Shown: piece after piece, positions 9,008 to 17,177 of the stretch
How positions within the stretch are numbered: the first letter of the stretch is position 1
Layout of the letters: every line of letters starts with the position of its first letter
Source: Flavobacterium magnum
GTDB lineage: Bacteria; Bacteroidota; Bacteroidia; Flavobacteriales; Flavobacteriaceae
Reading direction: 5' to 3'
Assembly: GCF_003055625.1 (NCBI RefSeq)
Contig: NZ_CP028811.1
Location: 2,356,001 to 2,420,000 of the forward strand
DNA: 64,000 bases
Program-made: the position numbers and the translations under genes
The notes under the pieces: generated by a model
What the model was told of the DNA's origin: nothing
Seen by the model: the letters and a program-made list of their open reading frames with translations, nothing else
Databases searched by the model: none

Positions 9008-9282
9008 TGCACCCCGAAGATTTAAATAAACGCTTTAATGATGCGGTCGAGATTGCTGACCGTATGACACAGTCGTCGCTGCCTCAGGACGTGCAGCTGC
9101 GTTTGTATGCGTTTTACAAGCAGGCTACCTTTGGCACCATCGACAACAGCCGCCATGCTTCAAATTTCGACCTGCGCAACGCTTTTAAGACCAATGCCTG
9201 GATGCAGATCAGCCACCTTTCGCCGGATGAGGCCAAAGAAGCTTACATTGAATTGATCCACTCACTCAATACATCGTCATGA
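9007..9282 (+). CDS. Acyl-CoA-binding protein
   Basis: A 91-residue four-helix ACBP. The diagnostic helix is LYAFYKQATFGTIDNS, with the Tyr and Lys that hold the CoA moiety, followed by the usual basic/aromatic helix and WMQISHLSPDEAKEAYIEL. It would carry long-chain acyl-CoA in the cytosol. Bacterial ACBPs are uncommon outside a few phyla but recur in Bacteroidota. Its start overlaps the psd stop by one base and its stop overlaps the SOD start (ATGA), so it sits inside a tightly coupled lipid operon. Confidence 0.93.
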   Translation: MHPEDLNKRFNDAVEIADRMTQSSLPQDVQLRLYAFYKQATFGTIDNSRHASNFDLRNAFKTNAWMQISHLSPDEAKEAYIELIHSLNTSS

Positions 9283-10055
9283 AAACTTTACGTTTGTTGT
9301 TATTGCCGTTTGCTGCCGCTGCGGTTTTTTCATGTAACCAAAAGAAACTCACCGAAGTTGAGGTGCCTTTACCTGAAACCGAAGTGCCGACCAAAGCCGT
9401 CGTCGGGGATCCGTCCGATGTGAAAGCGGATGAAGGGGCGTTTGAAATGGTGAAATTGCTTTACGCCTACAACGCTTTGGCGCCGGATATCGACGCGCGA
9501 ACTATGGAACTGCATTACTCAAAGCACTATCTTACGTATACCAACAACCTCAATAAGGCACTCGCCGGAACGGATCTCGAAAAAGCACCCATCGAAGACA
9601 TCCTTAGGAAGGCAGGCACTGAAAATATGCCGTTGCGCAACAACGCGGGCGGATATTACAACCACAGCCTGTTTTGGGAATCGCTCTCCGGTAAAGGCGG
9701 CGGCCAGCCGAAGGATACCTTGGCTTTGGCTATTGCTGCCGATTTCGGGTCTTTTGAAAATTTTAAAACACGATTTACCGAAGAAGCAACGAATCAGTTT
9801 GGTTCAGGCTGGGCTTGGCTTGTTGTCGATCAGAACGGAAAATTGCAGGTAACGAGCACGCCAAATCAGGACAACCCTTTAATGCCGGGTGTGCTTGTTT
9901 CAGGCAAACCGATTCTTGCCCTCGACGTTTGGGAGCACGCGTATTATATTCAGTATCAGTACAAAAGAAAGAATTATATCGATGCATTTTTCAACCTGAT
10001 CAATTGGCAGAAAGTCGGGGAGAAGTATGAGGAAGCGATGAAGAAAAGCAGTTAA
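9279..10055 (+). CDS. Lipoprotein superoxide dismutase (Mn-type Fe/Mn SOD)
   Basis: A 258-residue SOD with an N-terminal lipoprotein signal (lipobox AVFSC, Cys19) and a 30-residue Pro/Glu-rich linker before the enzyme domain. Metal ligands are H79 (MELHYSKHY), H129 (YYNHSLFW), D216 and H220 (DVWEHAYY). The second-sphere Gln lies in TPNQDNPL (Q197), the position used by Mn-SODs, so Mn or cambialistic use is likely. It should sit in the periplasm or on the outer membrane and remove superoxide outside the cytosol. The ATGA overlap with the ACBP gene places it last in the lipid operon. Confidence 0.94.
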   Translation: MKTLRLLLLPFAAAAVFSCNQKKLTEVEVPLPETEVPTKAVVGDPSDVKADEGAFEMVKLLYAYNALAPDIDARTMELHYSKHYLTYTNNLNKALAGTDLEKAPIEDILRKAGTENMPLRNNAGGYYNHSLFWESLSGKGGGQPKDTLALAIAADFGSFENFKTRFTEEATNQFGSGWAWLVVDQNGKLQVTSTPNQDNPLMPGVLVSGKPILALDVWEHAYYIQYQYKRKNYIDAFFNLINWQKVGEKYEEAMKKSS

Positions 10056-10059
10056 TACA

Positions 10060-11448
10060 ATGCAAAAATTTATACTTATTTTTTTATTGGGATTTTCTAT
10101 TTGCAATGCTCAGGTAAGTTTTGCTCCTTATATTTCAATACCAACAGGCTCATGGCCTGAAGTCGTATGTGTCGGCGATGTAAACAATGACGGGCGCAGC
10201 GATGTTGTACTGGGCATGGCTAGTTATTTCGACACAAATAATGATTACCGGATTTTTATTTTCACACAGGATAATTCAGGTGAACTCAATCCAGCGGTAA
10301 AATATCCGTATACCGCAACATCGTCAGACATAGAAACACTCGATATCGCTGATGTCGACAATGATGGACTTAACGATGTAGTGATCGGTTTCGGTACCAA
10401 AATTGGTATTTTTTACCAGAATGATTCGGGTACACTAAACCCTATAACCGAAATCGTGATGCCGAACCTTGTCAAGAGCCTGAAAGTAGGCGACCTCAAT
10501 AATGATGGGCTAAACGATATTGCTATCGCTTATTATGCTAATAATGTAGCTACGCTGATGCAATCTGCGGGTGGTGCGTTTACAACAGCATCTTATACCT
10601 GTACTACCGCTTATGACGCTGAAATTCATATTGCCGACCTGAATGGGGACGGAAGGCAGGATGTAGTTACAAAATCGTCTGATCAAATCCATGTACTGAC
10701 CCAGAATTTATCGGGAATATTGGACACCGAGGCTGCCTATGCTATCGGCAGCAGCATTTGGGGCATCAACGGCATAGCAGTAGGAGATTTGGATAACGAT
10801 GGAAAAAGCGATGTAGCTGCTTCCGGTGGGGGGAATTCACCTGCTTCAAAATTATATATCTGGAAGCAAAACCAGACGACCCATTTGCTGGACAGCCCTT
10901 CGATCATTTCGTCTTACGATGTTCCGGAGCCGATAGAAATCGGTGATCTGAATAACGACGGGAAAAATGAGATCTTCGAAGTTCATGGTGGTGGAAGCCT
11001 TAGCTGTTATGAGCAAAACGCGTCGGGGCAATATACTTCATATGATTCTTTCCCATTACCTTATGCGACACACTATAACAGGCAGGGTTTTGCGCTGGGT
11101 GACTTCAACAACGACGGTTTGAAGGACGTTGCAGTGGCTGATTATAACCACGGACTCGTCCTTTTGTACAATACTTCGGTCTCGTTGTCTGTAAATCCTG
11201 TGTCAAAAATCGCAACTGTAAATGTATATCCCAATCCTTTTACTGATTTTGTAAACGTTGATTTCGTTGACAATAGGGAAGCAGGATCCGAAATTTTGCT
11301 GTTTGATTCATTAGGGAGTCAGATTTTAAGAGAAGCAAATCCGGCCGCTGCCAATAATATTGACTTGAGAAATTATTCATCCGGAATCTATTATTTAAAA
11401 GTCTCGGGACCTAAAGGCGAACTGACCAAAAAGATCATAAAAAAATAA
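10060..11448 (+). CDS. FG-GAP/VCBS repeat protein with T9SS type A sorting domain
   Basis: A 462-residue secreted protein. After a short signal peptide (ending near ICNAQ) come seven FG-GAP/VCBS-type calcium loops with the pattern GD(V/L)NNDGxxD (for example near residues 42, 100, 146, 190, 240, 290 and 345), which together suggest a beta-propeller. The last 75 residues are a T9SS type A C-terminal domain: NVYPNPFTDFVNV, a central LLFDSLG strand, SGIYYLKV and a KKIIKK end. It should be exported by T9SS and attached to the cell surface or released. It is AT-richer than the SOD gene 4 bp before it and may still be read from the same transcript. Confidence 0.9.
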   Translation: MQKFILIFLLGFSICNAQVSFAPYISIPTGSWPEVVCVGDVNNDGRSDVVLGMASYFDTNNDYRIFIFTQDNSGELNPAVKYPYTATSSDIETLDIADVDNDGLNDVVIGFGTKIGIFYQNDSGTLNPITEIVMPNLVKSLKVGDLNNDGLNDIAIAYYANNVATLMQSAGGAFTTASYTCTTAYDAEIHIADLNGDGRQDVVTKSSDQIHVLTQNLSGILDTEAAYAIGSSIWGINGIAVGDLDNDGKSDVAASGGGNSPASKLYIWKQNQTTHLLDSPSIISSYDVPEPIEIGDLNNDGKNEIFEVHGGGSLSCYEQNASGQYTSYDSFPLPYATHYNRQGFALGDFNNDGLKDVAVADYNHGLVLLYNTSVSLSVNPVSKIATVNVYPNPFTDFVNVDFVDNREAGSEILLFDSLGSQILREANPAAANNIDLRNYSSGIYYLKVSGPKGELTKKIIKK

Positions 11449-11470
11449 ACCCGGATATTTCCGGGTTTTT
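11448..11470. terminator. Bidirectional terminator between the FG-GAP gene and valS
   Basis: An 8-bp perfect stem (AACCCGGA/TCCGGGTT) with a 4-base loop and a T-run on the plus strand, starting on the last base of the FG-GAP stop codon. The genes converge, so it may serve both. Confidence 0.8.
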
Positions 11471-11473
11471 ACA

Positions 11474-14104
11474 TTATTTAAGGCTTAAAAGACTTTGCTC
11501 AATCATCGCGATCTTCGCCAAAGCATCAGTTTCTTTCTTCCTTTCCATTTCAATAACCTTTTCCGGTGCACCGCTCACGAATTTTTCATTGGAGAGCTTT
11601 GCCTGCACCGATTTTAGGAAGCCTTTGTTGTATTCGAGTTCTTCGGTGAGTTTTTTGATCTCTGCTTCAACATCAATATTTCCGGTAATCGGTACAAAAT
11701 ATTCATTCGATTTTACGCGGAAAGACAGTGCGCCATCTACTTTCTCAGAAACATATTCGAACGAATCGATGTTGCCGAGTTTGGAAACTACGGCGTCAAA
11801 ATAGGTTGAAGCCTGTTCGTTATTTACAGCCTTTAGTGCAATCACATCTTTGAACGGGATATTTTTTTCTTTCCTGATCGTTCTTATTCCTGAAATTACG
11901 TCTATCGTATGGTTGAAATCGGTAATTAATTTTGAATCAAAAGGCTTTGCTTCCGGCCAGGCCGAAATGATCAAAGCTTCGTCTTTACTGCGTTCTGCGA
12001 TCAGCTGCCAGATTTCCTCTGTCAAAAACGGCATGAATGGATGCAACAGTTTCATGTTGTTTTCCATCATCTCGATCGCTTTTGCAAAAGTTGCGCTGTC
12101 GATGGGCTGCTGGTATGCCGGCTTGATCATTTCAAGGAACCAGGAACAGAAATCGTCCCAAACCAATTTGTAAATCGCCATCAATGCATCCGAAATGCGG
12201 TATTTTTCGAAATGGTCTTCGATTTCAGCCAATGTCTGCTGCAGTTTTGCCTCATACCATTCGATGGCTGTTTTTGAAGATTCCGGCTGCGGAATCTCAG
12301 CCACTTCCCACCCTTTGATGAGTCGGAATGCATTCCAGATCTTATGCGTAAACGCTTTTCCCTGATTGCACAGTTCCTCGTCAAAAAGGATGTCATTTCC
12401 GGCAGACGCGCTCAGCAACAATCCCACACGTACGCCGTCAGCTCCGAATTTATCAATCAGATCCAATGGATCAGGCGAATTCCCTAATGACTTCGACATT
12501 TTACGTCTCTGGCTGTCACGTACGAGCCCGGTCAGGTAGACATTTGTAAACGGCTTTTCACCGGTATATTCGTAGCCGGCGATGATCATCCTGGCAACCC
12601 AGAAGAATAAAATGTCCGGGCCGGTAACCAGGTCATTTGTAGGATAATAATATTTGAAATCCGGGTTTTCCGGATCCAGGACACCGCCGAAAACCGCCAT
12701 CGGCCACAGCCACGATGAAAACCAGGTATCTAATGCATCCACATCCTGTGTTAGATCACCTGCCTGCAGATTTGGATTTTGCGTTTTAGTTTTTGCGAGT
12801 TCCAGCGCGTCCGAAGCTGTTTCCGCTACGACGAACTCTTCTTTGCCCGGACCGTAATAATAAGCGGGGATTTGCTGCCCCCACCACAACTGACGCGAAA
12901 TATTCCAGTCGCGGATATTCTCGAGCCAATGCCTGTAAGTGCTTTCAAATTTCTTTGGATATAATTTGATTTCGTTGTCTTCCAGTACCGATTTGATCGC
13001 AGGTTTTACCAAATCTTCCATTTTCAGGAACCATTGATCAGACAGCCGCGGTTCAATCACCGCCTTGGTCCGTTCCGAAGTACCTACTTTATTGATGTGG
13101 TTTTCGGTTTTAGCCAGATCGCCATTTTCCTCAAGTTCTTTTGCGATTTCGGTGCGGACAGCGAAACGGTCTTTCCCTTCGTAGTGGAGTCCGTACGCGT
13201 TCAGCGTGGCGTCTTCATTGAAAATATCGATGATGTCGAGGTGGTGTTTCTCACCCAACGTCTTGTCATTGACGTCATGGGCAGGCGTCACTTTAAGGCA
13301 GCCGGTCCCGAATTCCATATCGACATAATCGTCTTCAATGATGGGAACCACGCGTCCGCAGATGGGAACGATGGCCTTTTTGCCTTTCAAATGGGAAAAA
13401 CGTTCATCGTTAGGATTGATGCACACGGCCGTATCACCGAAAATTGTTTCAGGGCGTGTCGTCGCCACAGTCAGGAAATCTTTCGTCCCTTCAATCTTAT
13501 ACTTAAGGAAATACAGTTTTCCCTGTTGTTCCTCATAAATCACTTCCTCGTCCGACAGCGTCGTTTTGGCCTCGGGATCCCAGTTGACCATGCGGTAACC
13601 CCGGTAAATAAGGCCCTTGTTGTACAGATCAACAAAAGAGCGGATAACCGATGCAGACATGTCAGGATCCATCGTGAATTTTGTGCGCTCCCAGTCGCAG
13701 GAGGCGCCAAGTTTCTTCAACTGCTCGAGGATCACGCCCCCGTATTTGTCTGTCCATTCCCAGGCATGCGCAAGGAATTCCTCACGCGACAAATCGTTTT
13801 TGCTGATGCCGTCCGCCTTGAGTTTGGCAACAACCTTGGCCTCAGTCGCAATCGAAGCATGATCCGTTCCCGGAACCCAGCAGGCATTGAAACCCTTGAG
13901 TCGTGCGCGGCGGATCAATACGTCCTGGATCGTATTGTTGAGCATATGGCCCATATGCAGCACGCCGGTGACGTTTGGCGGCGGGATTACGATGGTGTAG
14001 GGCGTACGGTGGTCCGGCTCTGAATGGAAATAGTTGTTTTTCATCCAGTAAGCGTACCATTTGTCTTCAATGGCTTTGGCGTCGAATTGCGATGGGATTG
14101 TCAT
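11474..14104 (-). CDS. valS: Valyl-tRNA synthetase
   Basis: I use the ATG at 14104 (876 residues, [16 protein letters not shown]...) since homologues begin at this point. HIGH is HMGH at 50-53 within [13 protein letters not shown], and KMSKS is K535-S539. The CP1 editing domain lies between them ([13 protein letters not shown]), the anticodon-binding domain follows, and a C-terminal coiled coil (about the last 70 residues, [19 protein letters not shown]) is the usual ValS tRNA-binding arm. The size is normal. The upstream region carries an intergenic hairpin repeat rather than a T-box. Confidence 0.98.
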   Translation of the reverse strand: MTIPSQFDAKAIEDKWYAYWMKNNYFHSEPDHRTPYTIVIPPPNVTGVLHMGHMLNNTIQDVLIRRARLKGFNACWVPGTDHASIATEAKVVAKLKADGISKNDLSREEFLAHAWEWTDKYGGVILEQLKKLGASCDWERTKFTMDPDMSASVIRSFVDLYNKGLIYRGYRMVNWDPEAKTTLSDEEVIYEEQQGKLYFLKYKIEGTKDFLTVATTRPETIFGDTAVCINPNDERFSHLKGKKAIVPICGRVVPIIEDDYVDMEFGTGCLKVTPAHDVNDKTLGEKHHLDIIDIFNEDATLNAYGLHYEGKDRFAVRTEIAKELEENGDLAKTENHINKVGTSERTKAVIEPRLSDQWFLKMEDLVKPAIKSVLEDNEIKLYPKKFESTYRHWLENIRDWNISRQLWWGQQIPAYYYGPGKEEFVVAETASDALELAKTKTQNPNLQAGDLTQDVDALDTWFSSWLWPMAVFGGVLDPENPDFKYYYPTNDLVTGPDILFFWVARMIIAGYEYTGEKPFTNVYLTGLVRDSQRRKMSKSLGNSPDPLDLIDKFGADGVRVGLLLSASAGNDILFDEELCNQGKAFTHKIWNAFRLIKGWEVAEIPQPESSKTAIEWYEAKLQQTLAEIEDHFEKYRISDALMAIYKLVWDDFCSWFLEMIKPAYQQPIDSATFAKAIEMMENNMKLLHPFMPFLTEEIWQLIAERSKDEALIISAWPEAKPFDSKLITDFNHTIDVISGIRTIRKEKNIPFKDVIALKAVNNEQASTYFDAVVSKLGNIDSFEYVSEKVDGALSFRVKSNEYFVPITGNIDVEAEIKKLTEELEYNKGFLKSVQAKLSNEKFVSGAPEKVIEMERKKETDALAKIAMIEQSLLSLK

Positions 14105-14157
14105 AGTGTGGGTTTGCCATTTTGGCATTAAATTCGGTTCATTGTTGCTGTGTGCAA

Positions 14158-14266
14158 AATATCCGCTGGTTCTGAGCGTTTTAGCCCTGATGGCAGCGGC
14201 ATCCTTTTGCCTGCTTCTTTAGCAGGGAAAAGATACAGCGGACAGCAGGATGGGCTCCTGAAAAAA
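14158..14266. repeat. Intergenic hairpin repeat, copy A
   Basis: The core begins with TAGCCCTGATGGCAGCGG (14182), then a hairpin at 14204-14232 (CTTTTGCCTGCT, loop TCTTT, AGCAGGGAAAAG; 12 positions with one G-G mismatch), then AGATACAGCGGACAGC and CTCCTGAAAA. GAT(GG)CAGCGG-like direct repeats flank the hairpin. TCCGCTG at 14162-14168 can also pair with CAGCGGA at 14236-14242 to close an outer stem. The copy at 38.5 kb has the same order with different but still paired stem bases. It lies upstream of valS and before the DUF1573 promoter. Confidence 0.72.
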
Positions 14267-14343
14267 CAAATCTCAGGTACGGTTTTTGCAATAGTGTGCA
14301 AAAATAAATAAATCGTGTGGGATAAAAAATTAAGAGTTAATTA

Positions 14344-14374
14344 TTTGCGCATTAGTCAAAAGAATTTAAATTTA
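14344..14374 (+). promoter_or_regulatory. Promoter of the DUF1573 gene
   Basis: TTTG at 14344-14347 and TAAATTTA at 14367-14374 are separated by 19 bp, the exact spacing of the Bacteroidota -33/-7 promoter; the -7 box differs from TAnnTTTG only at its last base. It lies just upstream of the chosen ATG at 14384, so the leader would be very short. Confidence 0.55.
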
Positions 14375-14383
14375 CGAACCCAA

Positions 14384-14833
14384 ATGAAAAAGTACAAAAT
14401 GAAAAGAACATTATTTTTAGCGGTTTTTATGGTGTTTTCGATTGTTGGATTTTCCCAGTCCGGCCCTAAAATCGAGTTCATGGCGAAAGACAATACGATT
14501 GATTACGGAACGGTCTCAAAAGAATCCGATAACGGTATCCGGAGTTTCGAGTTTAAGAATACCGGCGATGCACCGTTGAAGATCATCAATGTGCAGTCGA
14601 CCTGCGGCTGTACGGTACCTTCAAAACCCACGGAAGACATCATGCCGGGCAAAACCGGAAAAATCGACGTAAAATACAATATGAATCCGGGTGCGATCCG
14701 TAAGACCATTACGGTCGAGTCGAATGCGGTGAATGTCGAGGGCGGCAAGATTGCACTCAAGATTAAAGGAGAGGTGATCGCTAAGAAAGAAGTGAACCTT
14801 ATGGAGAAAAAGAAATCGATTATCGAAAAATAA
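14384..14833 (+). CDS. DUF1573 domain protein
   Basis: The ATG at 14384 gives 149 residues with a signal peptide (MKKYKMKRTLFLAVFMVFSIVGFSQ); the ATG at 14399 is a possible alternative. The mature part is one Ig-like DUF1573 domain: YGTVSKESDNGIRSFEFKNTG, then VQSTCGCTVPSKP, with the CxC pair that is conserved in this family, and VKYNMNPGAIRKTITVESNA. The end is lysine-rich. DUF1573 proteins are abundant in Bacteroidota and are thought to be periplasmic or surface proteins; no function is established. It is monocistronic. Confidence 0.87.
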   Translation: MKKYKMKRTLFLAVFMVFSIVGFSQSGPKIEFMAKDNTIDYGTVSKESDNGIRSFEFKNTGDAPLKIINVQSTCGCTVPSKPTEDIMPGKTGKIDVKYNMNPGAIRKTITVESNAVNVEGGKIALKIKGEVIAKKEVNLMEKKKSIIEK

Positions 14834-14855
14834 TTGACGCTTTGATAAAAAAAAT

Positions 14856-14881
14856 AACCGCCTGAACAGGGCGGTTTTTTT
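14856..14881 (+). terminator. Terminator after the DUF1573 gene
   Basis: AACCGCC/GGCGGTT stem with a 6-base loop and a long T-run. It is 23 bp after the stop codon. Confidence 0.85.
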
Positions 14882-14931
14882 ATTTGTTAAATACAGAGCG
14901 ACATAGTGATATCAAAAGTTATCCGAGTCGT

Positions 14932-15729
14932 CTAATTGGAAAGGATTAAAATCTCAACGCGGCGGTTATCGTCTTCCTCCTGGCTGTTTTTTTCAGGGAT
15001 AGGGTGCATTGGCCGCGTGATGCCATACCCCTTGAATGTGAGTCGGTCGCGGCTGATTTTATTGCGCACCAGGTACGTATGCACCGCCTTGGCACGCTTC
15101 GTCGAAATATCGTTTACGTCGCCCTGCGTCTGGCAGCAGATGTGGCCCTGGATTTCGATCTTCAGGTTCGGGTTGTCTTCCATGATGCAAAGCAGTTCGG
15201 CGAGCACGGGCTTTGATTTGGGAACGACGGCATCAGAGTTGTTGAAGAAATTGATGTTCTCTAATTTTATCAGGTCGCCGGGCTTTGCCGTCTTAACCTG
15301 TTCGGTAAGCGTCTGGTATTGCGTTTTCGGTTGGATGGCTTCGGGTTTTGGCTTTAGGGGTTCGTATACGATAAGCACCTTCCGGTTTTCCGACTGTATC
15401 TTTGACTGCGTGAAATCCTCGCCGAAGCCCTTGGTTTCATAACCGGCCGCCACCGCAATACGGTTGCTGATCAGGTAATTGTAAATCTGGTTCACCCTCC
15501 TGAGCGACAATGTATCGTTATAGCCATTAGTACCTTTCCAGTCGCAATAGCCGTAAATTCCGGTCACCTCGATGTTCTTGTTTTCCGACAGCCAGCGGTC
15601 CAGTTTTTCTTTTGCCCCGGGGTTGATGTCGTATTTGTTGAAATCAAAAAATACTTCGAGCCGGCCCTGGGCGTTGGCGTCAGGCAGGGCGAAGCAGCAC
15701 AACAACAAAAGGAACAGTCTTATTTTCAT
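14932..15729 (-). CDS. Exported protein with two OmpA-like domains (paralogue 1)
   Basis: A 265-residue protein with a signal peptide (cut near ANAQ, residue 21) and no beta-barrel. It consists of two OmpA C-terminal-like domains in tandem. Domain 1 (about 25-122) starts with VFFDFNKYDINP and has a GYCDWKGTNGYNDTLSLRR motif with the peptidoglycan-contacting Asp (D63) and Arg kept. Domain 2 (about 155-264) starts with INFFNNSDAVVP, but where OmpA has GHTD it has GHICC (C198, C199), while the later KRAKAV Arg (R212) remains. The gene overlaps its paralogue by one base (ATG inside the upstream gene's stop), so both are translated from one message. Confidence 0.88.
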   Translation of the reverse strand: MKIRLFLLLLCCFALPDANAQGRLEVFFDFNKYDINPGAKEKLDRWLSENKNIEVTGIYGYCDWKGTNGYNDTLSLRRVNQIYNYLISNRIAVAAGYETKGFGEDFTQSKIQSENRKVLIVYEPLKPKPEAIQPKTQYQTLTEQVKTAKPGDLIKLENINFFNNSDAVVPKSKPVLAELLCIMEDNPNLKIEIQGHICCQTQGDVNDISTKRAKAVHTYLVRNKISRDRLTFKGYGITRPMHPIPEKNSQEEDDNRRVEILILSN

Positions 15730-16619
15730 CAGTTTGCAATGATTTCGATTTCTACACGGCGGTTTGCGGCACGCTCGGCCTCATTTTTTTCGGGAATCGG
15801 GAACAACGGCTGGGTTACCCCGAGGCCTTTGTACGACAGCCGGTCTTTGGGGATTCCGTATGCGGTCAGGAAACTGTATACGGCTTTGGCGCGCTGTGTC
15901 GACAAATCCTGCTTGTCTGAGGGCATGCAGCACAAATGCCCGAGGATGCGGATGTTCAGGTCGGGATTGCTTTGCAATACCAGCAGGAGTTCATACATTT
16001 TTGGGACAGATTCCGGGACAACAATGAAAGTATTGATGCGGAAATTCAGGTTTTCAATCTGCAGTTTATCGCCGGCTTTGGCCAGGTTTACTTTCTGCAT
16101 AAAAAGCGTATCGAGCTGTACCGATGTCTTGGTGCCGTTGGGGTTGTCGATGGCAATGTTGGTCGGGAACCGGATGGGTTGGCGGACCTTAGGTTTTGGC
16201 ACTTCCGATTTAGGTACAATGCCCAAGATCTCGTTTTCGCGATGGAGGTCCTTTGCCAGAAGATAGTAAATGGTGACTTTACGGTTTTCGGCTTTTATCC
16301 TGGAAGACTGAAATGTCTCGCCGAAGCTCCTGGTCTTAAAATCGTCGCGGATGTTGATGTTGCCTTTTAGGAGGCTGACAATAAAATCAACCCTTTTTTT
16401 TGCGAGCGTGTCATTGAATCCGGTGGTGCCGTCTTCATCGGTGTAGCCGTTCACGGCCACAATTTTCGACTCCTTGTTTGCTGCAATCCAATGATCAAGG
16501 CGGGCGCGCTCTTTTTGGGTCAAGGAAAACTGGTTGCTGTCAAAATATACAGCGAAGGATTCCTGAGAAAGGCAGGGAACGAAGCGCAGCAGCAATATGG
16601 TTAGCAGGATGATTCTCAT
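15729..16619 (-). CDS. Exported protein with two OmpA-like domains (paralogue 2)
   Basis: A 296-residue paralogue of the downstream gene, first in the pair. The signal peptide ends near CLSQE (residue 19-20). Domain 1 (about 22-118) has VYFDSNQFSLTQKERARLDHW and GYTDEDGTTGFNDTLAKKR (D61, R76). A 60-residue linker rich in Pro, Lys and Arg follows. Domain 2 (about 187-295) has LNFRINTFIVVPES, GHLCC (C230, C231) in place of GHTD, and the conserved TQRAKAV (R243). Like its neighbour it ends in a ...NRRVEIEI strand, typical of OmpA-like domains. It is likely periplasmic or attached to the cell wall. Confidence 0.88.
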   Translation of the reverse strand: MRIILLTILLLRFVPCLSQESFAVYFDSNQFSLTQKERARLDHWIAANKESKIVAVNGYTDEDGTTGFNDTLAKKRVDFIVSLLKGNINIRDDFKTRSFGETFQSSRIKAENRKVTIYYLLAKDLHRENEILGIVPKSEVPKPKVRQPIRFPTNIAIDNPNGTKTSVQLDTLFMQKVNLAKAGDKLQIENLNFRINTFIVVPESVPKMYELLLVLQSNPDLNIRILGHLCCMPSDKQDLSTQRAKAVYSFLTAYGIPKDRLSYKGLGVTQPLFPIPEKNEAERAANRRVEIEIIAN

Positions 16620-16721
16620 GTCAGGGTTGTATACACGAATTTACAGTTTTTTGGTTGTTTCGCGAAGAATAAAACGCCAATCTGCAATCAATTCATATAT
16701 TTGATGCCTAAAATCAAACGT

Positions 16722-17177
16722 ATGAGAAAAAATTTACTAATCATTTTACTGTTTTGTGGAGGCCTTTGCAACGCGCAGTCGGTCATACAAAGCATCAATT
16801 CCGGAAGCGTCATTTCAGCGACAGCGACTGTCGGGGTTGGGGAAATTGTCGTTATCCCGCAGAATCAGAACCAATCGGCCACCGGACTTATCGGTGTATT
16901 GGCGCAGGTAAACCAGCAATTTTTGGAAGTCCCGTCTTTGGAATTGTCCGATAAGATCACAGTGTACCCGAATCCTACGGTTGCCAAAGTGTATTTTGAA
17001 TCAACGCAGAGCCTGACCAAAGAAAGCGTCTCCGTTTTCAATGATGCAGGGCAGCTTGTGATTCAAAAGGAAATTACCCCGGACAATGCCGTGGATTTGT
17101 CAGATTTGGCACAGGGCATTTATCTTATCCAACTTTCAAACGAGAAAACAAAAACATTTAAAATCATCAAACACTAA
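16722..17177 (+). CDS. Small T9SS type A sorting-domain protein
   Basis: I choose the ATG at 16722 (MRKNLLIILLFCGGLCNAQ...), giving 151 residues; the -7-like TATATTTG at 16696-16703 supports it. After the signal peptide there are only about 45 residues of Ser/Val/Gly-rich sequence, then a full T9SS type A C-terminal domain (KITVYPNPTVAKVYF, VSVFNDAGQLV, QGIYLIQLS, KTFKIIKH). So the protein is almost only a sorting domain. Its stop overlaps the next start by one base (TAATG), which suggests a functional pair with the SusE-like protein. Confidence 0.85.
   Translation: MRKNLLIILLFCGGLCNAQSVIQSINSGSVISATATVGVGEIVVIPQNQNQSATGLIGVLAQVNQQFLEVPSLELSDKITVYPNPTVAKVYFESTQSLTKESVSVFNDAGQLVIQKEITPDNAVDLSDLAQGIYLIQLSNEKTKTFKIIKH

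Noticed and set aside
13034..14023. Open frame of 329 codons opposite valS
   Set aside because: It lies wholly within valS, whose HIGH and KMSKS motifs and size are normal; the shadow translation has no recognisable motif.
14129..14314. T-box or other aminoacyl-tRNA leader for valS
   Set aside because: T-box leaders are not typical of this phylum, the region has no T-box core, and the hairpin matches the repeat found before rpsA.
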